Of a stretch of 7,687 bases of DNA, positions 1 through 4,093 are shown in pieces. Source of the DNA: Streptococcus sp. (GTDB lineage: Bacteria; Bacillota; Bacilli; Lactobacillales; Aerococcaceae); NCBI GenBank assembly GCA_015264885.1, contig JABZYY010000054.1, positions 1 through 7,687 on the forward strand, given 5' to 3'. The notes beneath the pieces are model-generated. The model saw only the letters and a program-made list of their open reading frames with translations. It was not told the origin of the DNA and searched no databases. Positions within the stretch are counted from its first letter, which is position 1, and the number at the start of each line of letters is the position of its first letter. The position numbers and the translations under genes were made by a program.

Positions 1-26
1 GAATAGGCTACACGTTTTTTAACCAT
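1..26 (-). CDS. IS3-family orfA, N-terminal start only (partial, runs off window)
   Basis: Only eight complete codons are visible (M-V-K-K-R-V-A-Y), beginning with an ATG at 26-24 and leaving the window at position 1. A strong ribosome site, GGAGGTG (40-34), lies 7 bases upstream. The short peptide alone would prove nothing. The call rests on its place just inside an IS3-type terminal repeat (see 1-118) and on the Met-Val-Lys-Lys opening common in IS3 OrfA proteins, which are helix-turn-helix proteins that help recognise the element ends. In IS3 elements OrfA is followed by OrfB, which carries the DDE integrase core and is made by -1 frameshifting; that part lies outside the window. Whether the element is intact cannot be judged here. 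Confidence 0.55.
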
Positions 27-32
27 AAAAAG

Positions 33-83
33 ACACCTCCATGTGCATTTGATAATATTGTACCAAATCCAACTTGGAGGTGT
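33..83. repeat. Inverted repeat covering the IS orfA ribosome site
   Basis: ACACCTCCA (33-41) pairs perfectly with TGGAGGTGT (75-83). On the minus strand the inner arm contains the orfA ribosome site. A transcript entering the IS from outside would carry both arms and hide this site, whereas a transcript from the internal promoter (-10 at 62-57) would start near position 50 and carry only the free arm. Shielding of transposase genes from impinging transcription in this way is established for several IS families. On the plus strand the second arm is followed by TTTTTA, so it may also act as a terminator. Confidence 0.6.
57..65 (-). promoter_or_regulatory. Extended -10 promoter element for IS orfA
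   Basis: On the minus strand TGGTACAAT (65-57) is an extended -10 box (TG-N-TACAAT), about 31 bases upstream of the orfA ATG. No good -35 box is visible, which is common for extended -10 promoters. The predicted start, near position 50, falls between the two arms of the 33-83 inverted repeat. Confidence 0.45.
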
Positions 84-159
84 TTTTATTTAATTCTCAT
101 TTACGGGGGTCAGTGCCAGAGTTCATGGAGGTGTTTTTTGTTAGCCAATATGATTTCAA

Positions 160-188
160 TTTTAATCCGTTCATTTATTTGTTATAAT
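160..188 (+). promoter_or_regulatory. SigmaA promoter of the lipoprotein gene
   Basis: The -10 box TATAAT (183-188) matches consensus and is preceded by TG-T (180-182), making it an extended -10. A weak -35 box, TTTTAA (160-165), lies 17 bases upstream. Transcription would start near 195, giving a leader of about 35 bases before the ATG at 230. The promoter lies only about 40 bases from the IS3 end at 118. Confidence 0.65.
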
Positions 189-229
189 TTCTTTATAAAA
201 AGTTCAAAGTTTGTGTGTGGAGGAATCTT

Positions 230-1285
230 ATGGGAAACAAAAAATTATTGTCTACTCTTCTTTTATCGAGTCTTTTCTTGGTGGCGTGTCAATCACAAAA
301 AGCCCCTGAAGAAACGACGACTGTAGAGACGACAACAGAAACAACGACAACAACCGTTTCGACGACGGTAGAAGTGAAACCTGATTACTCACTGTATGAT
401 GGGATTATTTCAAAATATGCGACTGTTACGAAGAATAGTACCGGTAAGTTTGATGAATCGATTAATTCGATTGCCTATCTTTTACGAAATAACGAAATTT
501 ATACAGGCATCGACTATGCTCTTTATGACTTAGATAAAAACGGTACGGATGAACTCATTATTTCGTTTATACTTCAAAATGGAAATCATATTCCACTGGA
601 TATCTATACTCTTAAAGATGGACAAGTTATTCGCTTAACTTCTCCAGAGGTTAACCTGGCATCCATTGGGGAACGCGTTCTATTAGACACACTCGTAGAC
701 GGCTCTCTTTTAATGTCTACTTCTTCGAGTGCTGGACAGAATATTCATATGATTCAATATAAATTTGATTCTACTGGAACGAAATTAGAACAAACCCATG
801 AATGGAAAATTGACCGTTCTAAAGGTGAAAAAGTACCGGAAGGATTACCTGAATCGATTAAGAAAGATGAATTTACTTACAAATCAGTTTATACAAAACC
901 TGTAACGAAGAAAGAAGCCAGTGCGCAAAAAGGAATTAACATTGTCGAAATCCAAAACGGCGACTACTCTAGCCTAGCTGGTACTTGGAGAAACTCAAAA
1001 GGTACTACGTTGGTATTTGATAAAAATGGACTAGTGGATGAGTATTCAGAAATCTTTACAGTGAAACCTGAAAAAGACGGCACAGTCTTAAGACTTGGTG
1101 TTCGCACCAAATCAGGTATGGGTGGGTTCTTCATTCTTGTAATACCTGCTGGAGCTGAAGCACCTGAGGTCAATAACGGTAATGGAACAAAATCACCGGC
1201 CCAATCCGATAATTCTCGCGACCGCTTATATGCTGGTCAAGATTACTCAGGTAAGCCTGAACATTTTCTTTATAAAGTCGATTAA
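230..1285 (+). CDS. Secreted lipoprotein with Thr-rich linker, Ca-loop-like motif and possible DUF6287-like C-terminal part
   Basis: A 351-residue protein anchored to the outer face of the membrane. Residues 1-20 form a lipoprotein signal peptide with a clear lipobox, LVAC, so Cys20 should be lipid-modified and become the mature N-terminus. Residues 28-50 are almost entirely Thr, Glu and Val and look like a flexible wall-spanning stalk. The stretch DLDKNGTDE (100-108) has the D-x-D-x-N-G-x-x-E spacing of EF-hand- or dockerin-like calcium loops. Near 246-275 the text SLAGTWRNSKGTTLVFDKNG resembles the small DUF6287-type domain found in streptococcal lipoproteins, recalled without a search. The ATG at 230 is chosen because TGGAGG (218-223) lies 6 bases upstream and it gives a correct signal peptide; an upstream in-frame GTG (215) would overlap the ribosome site. 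The gene is monocistronic, with its own promoter and terminator. The biochemical role is unknown; a ligand- or ion-binding surface protein is all that can be said. Confidence 0.85.
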   Translation: MGNKKLLSTLLLSSLFLVACQSQKAPEETTTVETTTETTTTTVSTTVEVKPDYSLYDGIISKYATVTKNSTGKFDESINSIAYLLRNNEIYTGIDYALYDLDKNGTDELIISFILQNGNHIPLDIYTLKDGQVIRLTSPEVNLASIGERVLLDTLVDGSLLMSTSSSAGQNIHMIQYKFDSTGTKLEQTHEWKIDRSKGEKVPEGLPESIKKDEFTYKSVYTKPVTKKEASAQKGINIVEIQNGDYSSLAGTWRNSKGTTLVFDKNGLVDEYSEIFTVKPEKDGTVLRLGVRTKSGMGGFFILVIPAGAEAPEVNNGNGTKSPAQSDNSRDRLYAGQDYSGKPEHFLYKVD

Positions 1286-1295
1286 GCAAAAAGGA

Positions 1296-1313
1296 ATGTA
1301 GATTAAACTACAT
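1296..1313. repeat. Small hairpin between stop codon and terminator
   Basis: ATGTAG (1296-1301) and CTACAT (1308-1313) form a short stem with a 6-base loop, extendable by GG/CC around an unpaired A. It has no T tract, so it is probably only a 3'-UTR stem ahead of the real terminator. Confidence 0.35.
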
Positions 1314-1325
1314 CCCTCAGACTGA

Positions 1326-1376
1326 AGACAAACCCCGTTTGAGATTTGACTCAAGCGGAGTTTGTCTTTATTTTTG
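1326..1376 (+). terminator. Rho-independent terminator of the lipoprotein gene
   Basis: An 18-base stem (1326-1343 with 1350-1367) contains only two G-T wobble positions and closes a 6-base ATTTGA loop. TTATTTTTG follows it on the plus strand. It is the strongest terminator in the window and separates the lipoprotein from the converging sortase operon. Confidence 0.85.
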
Positions 1377-1409
1377 TTTAAAATTAGCTGTTAAATATAA
1401 ATTATAGAA

Positions 1410-1458
1410 CCAAAAATCCTCCCAGAATTAAACTATTTCATTTAATTCTAAGAGGATT
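1410..1458 (-). terminator. Rho-independent terminator of the sortase operon
   Basis: On the minus strand GAGGATT/AATCCTC (1452-1458 with 1415-1421) and AATTAAA-type inner arms (1441-1449 with 1424-1432) form a two-part stem with a small AA/CC bulge. A TTTTTGG run (1416-1410) follows. It lies just downstream of the sortase stop codon. Confidence 0.75.
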
Positions 1459-1479
1459 CACAAAGTTTTTGTTTAAAGG

Positions 1480-2355
1480 TTATTCTCTTGTTGGTTTATA
1501 TTTAAGGCTTTCTCCATGTTGTTTGACAAAATCACTCATCTCTGAGTCAGGAATTTGTCGAAGATAGAGATTGGCACGAATCGTGTCATCCTCTTCACGA
1601 CAAGTAGAAAGAACAAGATATTTATCCTTAGCTGATACCTTAACATTTGGTTTTTTAACCTCTGCAGTATCATAAATAATATTTAGCTGTTTCTCAAAAT
1701 CCGCATCATCATCAAAAGAAGTACGGTAAAAAGCTGTTTCTTCTGGGACAATAATCATAGCAACAGCTTCATAATAATACTTTCTCTCTGGAGTTTCAAT
1801 GACAACATAAGGGTGTTCATCAAAATATTCTTGGCGGCTATAGTAATTCACATCTTTAAACATGCGGTGGTCAGGCACTTTACTACCACGAGCGTGACCA
1901 AATAACCAAGTCAATCGATCACTAAAGTCCTTCTTGTTATCAGCATCCATAAAGACTGCACCCATTAAAGGTTCGATAACGCCATCAAAGCGCTTATCCA
2001 AATAAGTCGCATTATCTGTTGTTTGAACGACTGGTTCATCTAACTGTGTACCAGGAATATATACATAACCAACTGTTTCAGAGTTTGTTGCAAGCAAGCC
2101 TTTAAATTTATTAGCGAGATATTCTTTTTCTTCTTGACTAGCAGTATAAGTTTGCTTTGGAGCCTCCTGTTGACTAGCAGTATCGGTTTGCTTTGGAGCC
2201 TCCTGAGTAACCTTTGCATCATTTAGCTTATCTCCACTTGGAGCTAGGAAGCTATTATAGATAAAGAAACCTGCTAAAGCAATGATAGCTACTGCAACGA
2301 TAGAAGCAATTATTTTAGCAATTGGTGATTTCTTTGTCGTAGAACGTCTACTCAT
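1480..2355 (-). CDS. srtB: Class B sortase (LPKTxAVK-type partner enzyme)
   Basis: A 291-residue membrane-anchored transpeptidase. Sortases cleave a sorting motif between Thr and the next residue and join the Thr to the peptidoglycan cross-bridge. A basic N-terminus and one hydrophobic segment (about 12-37) place the catalytic part outside the cell. After a short polar stalk (40-80) comes the sortase core: His154 in LFGHARG, Cys252 in LVLSTC, and Arg260 in TIRANL, the expected His-Cys-Arg set. The long insertion between His and Cys, and the overall length, fit class B rather than class A. The ATG at 2355 is chosen because AAGGAG lies 6 bases upstream; a longer in-frame TTG start (2370) would overlap that site. 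The stalk contains an exact tandem duplication (see 2134-2205). The gene follows the LPKTHAVK protein gene on the same strand, with a terminator between them, which points to that protein as substrate. I recall an NCBI family named for LPKTxAVK-specific class B sortases, which this fits. Confidence 0.9.
   Translation of the reverse strand: MSRRSTTKKSPIAKIIASIVAVAIIALAGFFIYNSFLAPSGDKLNDAKVTQEAPKQTDTASQQEAPKQTYTASQEEKEYLANKFKGLLATNSETVGYVYIPGTQLDEPVVQTTDNATYLDKRFDGVIEPLMGAVFMDADNKKDFSDRLTWLFGHARGSKVPDHRMFKDVNYYSRQEYFDEHPYVVIETPERKYYYEAVAMIIVPEETAFYRTSFDDDADFEKQLNIIYDTAEVKKPNVKVSAKDKYLVLSTCREEDDTIRANLYLRQIPDSEMSDFVKQHGESLKYKPTRE
2134..2205 (-). repeat. Tandem 36-bp duplication in the sortase stalk
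   Basis: Two adjacent 36-base units (2134-2169 and 2170-2205) differ at only two neighbouring bases. They encode QEAPKQTDTASQ and QEAPKQTYTASQ, residues 51-74 of the sortase, directly after the membrane segment. The high identity indicates a recent in-frame duplication that lengthens the spacer between membrane and catalytic domain by 12 residues. Confidence 0.9.
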
Positions 2356-2377
2356 CTTTTTCTCCTTCAACTTTTAC

Positions 2378-2410
2378 TAAAAAAATCACTGAAACCAAGT
2401 TTCAGTGATT
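2378..2410 (-). terminator. Intergenic terminator between substrate gene and sortase gene
   Basis: On the minus strand AATCACTGAAA (2410-2400) and its perfect 11-base complement (2394-2384) enclose a 5-base loop, followed by seven T residues. It lies in the 91-base gap between the LPKTHAVK protein and srtB, about 25 bases ahead of the srtB start. It should stop most transcripts after the substrate gene and let a fraction read into the sortase. Confidence 0.85.
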
Positions 2411-2446
2411 GGCTACTTTTTATATAAAATTATTTATTATATAAAA

Positions 2447-3052
2447 TTATTTAACAGCGTGTGTTTTTGGAAGAGCTTTTTGATTTGCTTTAGCAGTTAC
2501 ACCAGCTTTTTTAGCAGCTTCGTTTGCTTTTTGAGCTTGGTCTGCAACACCTGGTTTAGTTGCATCTGGTGTAGTTGCATCTTGGTCAGCTGCTGCTTCA
2601 CCATGGTTAAGAGCTTTATCTTCTGCATCGCGCATCTCTTTTGTTTTGTTGTCTTGAACACCAGTTGTATCGTTCCAGTATTTTCCTTCAGCAATAGCTA
2701 CTTCACGGAATTTTTCTTGGAGTTCACTTACATACTTGTTACGCACTTCGTTACGAGCTTCAGCACGAGCTGCTTCAAGTTTTGCAACGTACTCGCCGTA
2801 AAGGTGACCTGAACCGTATGCCTCAAGAGCTGCTTTAGCTGCTACAACTGCTTCCTTTCCTTCAGCTTCTGCATTGATTTCAGCTTCGTGTTGTGCAACT
2901 TGTGTGTTTGCTTCATCAGCAATATCACGTTCAGAAACATAATGTTTTTGAATCAATGCGTTTGAACTATATGAATTGTCAGAAGCAAATACTGGAGCTG
3001 CTGTTGATAACACTGCAAGAACTGCTACTGATGTCAATAAAACTTTTTTCAT
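2447..3052 (-). CDS. Secreted LPKTxAVK-motif surface protein (class B sortase substrate)
   Basis: A 201-residue secreted protein. Residues 1-23 are a signal peptide (MKK, hydrophobic core, cleavage after PVFA). Residues 35-125 are rich in Ala, Glu, Lys and Arg with few helix breakers, and probably form long amphipathic helices. Residues 150-190 are a low-complexity Ala/Lys/Asp/Thr/Pro segment that could serve as a wall-crossing spacer. The protein ends in ALPKTHAVK: LPKTH at 194-198, then only Ala-Val-Lys. The hydrophobic span and basic tail found after the motif in ordinary LPXTG proteins are absent. The start is secure, with AGGAG 8 bases upstream of the ATG. A strong promoter at 3135-3108 and a mRNA 5' stem (3084-3100) point to high expression. 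The sortase gene lies directly downstream. The function beyond wall display is unknown; adhesion or scaffold roles are possible. I recall an NCBI family of LPKTxAVK-anchored surface proteins matching this architecture. Confidence 0.85.
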   Translation of the reverse strand: MKKVLLTSVAVLAVLSTAAPVFASDNSYSSNALIQKHYVSERDIADEANTQVAQHEAEINAEAEGKEAVVAAKAALEAYGSGHLYGEYVAKLEAARAEARNEVRNKYVSELQEKFREVAIAEGKYWNDTTGVQDNKTKEMRDAEDKALNHGEAAADQDATTPDATKPGVADQAQKANEAAKKAGVTAKANQKALPKTHAVK

Positions 3053-3083
3053 GTTTTATCTCCTTTCAAATTTCCTTTATTTT

Positions 3084-3100
3084 TTAAGGGCAAGCCTTAA
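3084..3100. repeat. Perfect inverted repeat at the predicted mRNA 5' end
   Basis: TTAAGG (3084-3089) and CCTTAA (3095-3100) flank a 5-base spacer immediately downstream of the -10 box at 3113-3108. In RNA this would be a stem-loop at the extreme 5' end of the surface-protein message, which often stabilises transcripts. As DNA it could equally be a short operator. Neither role is proven. Confidence 0.5.
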
Positions 3101-3107
3101 TGATTTA

Positions 3108-3135
3108 ATTTTATCACATATATTTAAGTTGTCAA
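3108..3135 (-). promoter_or_regulatory. SigmaA promoter of the LPKTHAVK protein/sortase module
   Basis: On the minus strand a perfect -35 TTGACA (3135-3130), a 16-base spacer and the -10 TAAAAT (3113-3108) precede the surface-protein ATG by 55 bases. It is the best -35 in the window and agrees with a highly expressed surface protein. The upstream flank is AT-rich, with T/A tracts near 3136-3165 that could act as an UP element. Confidence 0.75.
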
Positions 3136-3164
3136 GATTTTTTCTTAATTTTTTTAAATTTCCC

Positions 3165-3657
3165 TGTTGTAAAATGAAGTGCAACACAAAAGACATGTTC
3201 ATCCGATATACTAGAGTTGCCAAAAACAGTATACAGGAAGATGAATATCTCCACTAATTATTCTAACACAAATCAATCATACAAACACTTATCTGAAGCT
3301 GATCGAGGAGAAATTGAAGCTTATTTAAGTGTAGAACTAAAACCTGCTGAGATTGCTCGTAGACTAGGGAGAAATCGCTCTACTATTACTCGTGAAATTA
3401 ATCGTGGTTCAGTAAAACAGGTGAAACAAGTAAATAGACAGAAGGTCTATTACCAACACTATTATACAGACGCTACCCATAACCGTTATCGTCTTGCTAG
3501 GGAAGCTAGCTATTATCTGAAACTGGATTGGGTATCGGATGATTTTTTGAGAGAATTTACAGAAGTAATGAGAGTGAAACTAAGGATACATAGCGTGGAT
3601 ACCTTTGTTCACACCTATAGACTCAAACATGTAGATGCAGTTGTTCCTTCAACCAAG
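3165..3657 (+). mobile_element. IS30-family remnant (5' part only)
   Basis: The sequence encodes the N-terminal 139 residues of an IS30-type transposase and then stops abruptly at about 3657, where IS3-type sequence takes over. All of the IS30 DDE core and its right end are missing. The left boundary is uncertain. It is placed near 3165, where the T/A tracts of the promoter flank give way to TGTAAAATGAAGTGCAACAC, which may hold the left terminal repeat. The remnant lies about 30 bases upstream of the -35 box of the surface-protein promoter. Confidence 0.55.
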
Positions 3658-3726
3658 TATTATAATGAAAAAAGAATCCAACAAAAATTGGACTACCTGT
3701 CTCCGATTGAATACCGGAGACGGTAG
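3241..3726 (+). pseudogene. Chimeric transposase ORF: IS30-family N-terminus fused in frame to IS3-family C-terminus
   Basis: An open frame of 161 residues from the ATG at 3241; an in-frame TTG at 3217 would add eight. Residues 1-139 look like the start of a streptococcal IS30-family transposase: the opening NQSYKHLSEADRGEIEAYLS, then a helix-turn-helix at about 33-56 (KPAEIARRLGRNRSTITREI). After PSTK (136-139), where IS30 proteins run on into the catalytic domain, the text becomes YNEKRIQQKL-x3-LSPIEYR, the standard ending of IS3-family OrfB. No DDE catalytic core is present, so it cannot transpose. It could still make a small DNA-binding protein if translated, but AGGAAG directly abuts the ATG, a poor ribosome site. 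The fusion keeps the frame and falls exactly at a family switch, so it arose by deletion or recombination between two IS copies. Confidence 0.7.
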
Positions 3727-3770
3727 CCCTAGGCTGTTTTTATTAAATTCTCACTTTTTGGGGTCAGTCC
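3658..3770 (+). mobile_element. IS3-family right-end remnant
   Basis: It contains the last 22 codons of an IS3-type orfB (to the TAG at 3724-3726) and the right end of the element, finishing in GGGGTCAGTCC (3760-3770). The terminal 37 bases resemble the inverted IS end at 81-118, so both come from related IS3 elements. The rest of the element is missing, replaced upstream by IS30 sequence. The right boundary near 3770 is set by the terminal repeat and could be off by a few bases. Confidence 0.65.
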
Positions 3771-4093
3771 CTATAGACTACATTCCTTTTTTCCTTCTAT
3801 CCCCCCCTAAAATGGAGGCAGAACTGTGAATCGATATCGACTGAAATTGTTGCCTTTTTTAAAGTGGATCTCTACATTGGTTGTGTTTCCATAAAAGACG
3901 AAGGACCTTTGGGTTATAGTAAAGATAACCGCGACAAACAAGCAATGTGAATTAGAGCGGGTTAAAGTTTTCAACTTTTACCCGCTCTTTGAAGCTTGCT
4001 AGGAGTTGAGACTTAAGGCTCAACCCGGTGTAGCAGTTATCTTTACTACAACAACCAAAAGGTCCGAAAGTATTTTTATGGAAACACCGTTTC
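3771..4093. other. Gene-free gap between IS remnant and transporter operon
   Basis: No convincing coding region is visible on either strand. From left to right it holds: a run of seven C (3801-3807); a 10-base palindrome TCGATATCGA (3831-3840) inside a weak hairpin (AGGCA 3816-3820 with TGCCT 3851-3855) followed by T residues, which might terminate plus-strand transcription; and the nested inverted-repeat structure at 3883-4087, described separately. No canonical U-tract terminator is seen directly after the transporter stop codon at 4094. Confidence 0.6.
3883..4087. repeat. 205-bp nested inverted-repeat element (possible MITE-like or structured 3' region)
   Basis: The outer arms, 3883-3929 and 4036-4087, are imperfect inverted copies. 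GTGTTTCCATAAAA at the outside, GGACCTTT in the middle and AGTAAAGATAAC at the inside are each matched exactly, separated by short gaps and mismatches. Inside lie a strong hairpin (AGAGCGGGT 3954-3962 with ACCCGCTCT 3980-3988, extended by AAAGTT/AACTTT), a short flanking pair (CAAGC 3939-3943 with GCTTG 3994-3998), and a second hairpin (GTTGAG 4005-4010 with CTCAAC 4019-4024). The whole can fold as one long stem with a branched head. It lies just 3' of the transporter operon on the minus strand. It resembles a non-autonomous element or a structured transcript end; no family is recognised and no target duplication was found. Confidence 0.7.

Larger units (their letters stand above)
1..118 (-). 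mobile_element. Left end of an IS3-family insertion sequence
   Basis: Read on the minus strand from position 118, the sequence begins TGGCACTGACCCCC, a typical TG-starting IS3-group terminal repeat, and leads to a promoter, a ribosome site and an ATG. The first roughly 38 bases align with the inverted end of the IS3 remnant at 3734-3770: both carry ACTGACCCC, then TGAGAATT and TAATAAAAACA or near variants. This matches the two inverted ends of one IS type. The element extends to the left, out of the window; its boundary with host DNA is placed at 118/119 from the terminal CA. No target duplication can be tested because the other end is not present. Confidence 0.65.

Noticed and set aside
33..139. 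Considered the ACACCTCC hairpins as simply a plus-strand terminator of an upstream gene
   Set aside because: No plus-strand gene end is visible in 1-32, and the minus-strand reading gives a promoter, ribosome site and ATG inside an IS terminal repeat. A side role as terminator is not excluded.
138..326. Plus-strand open frame overlapping the lipoprotein start
   Set aside because: It spans the lipoprotein promoter and signal peptide in another frame and lacks a ribosome site.
2405..2812. Plus-strand open frame of 135 codons opposite the surface-protein gene
   Set aside because: It is the antisense of an Ala/Lys/Glu-rich coding region, giving an implausible Cys/Phe/Ser-rich product, with no ribosome site.
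3217..3726. Simple internal deletion of a single IS30 transposase
   Set aside because: The last 22 codons match IS3 OrfB endings rather than IS30 ones, and an IS3-type terminal repeat follows directly.
1..3770. Classical composite transposon bounded by two IS3 copies
   Set aside because: The element at 1-118 extends out to the left, and the copy at 3658-3770 is only a right-end fragment, so no pair of functional ends encloses the block.
3883..4087. CRISPR array, riboswitch or T-box leader
   Set aside because: There are no regularly spaced direct repeats, and the structure lies 3' of the minus-strand operon with no gene downstream on the plus strand for it to control.
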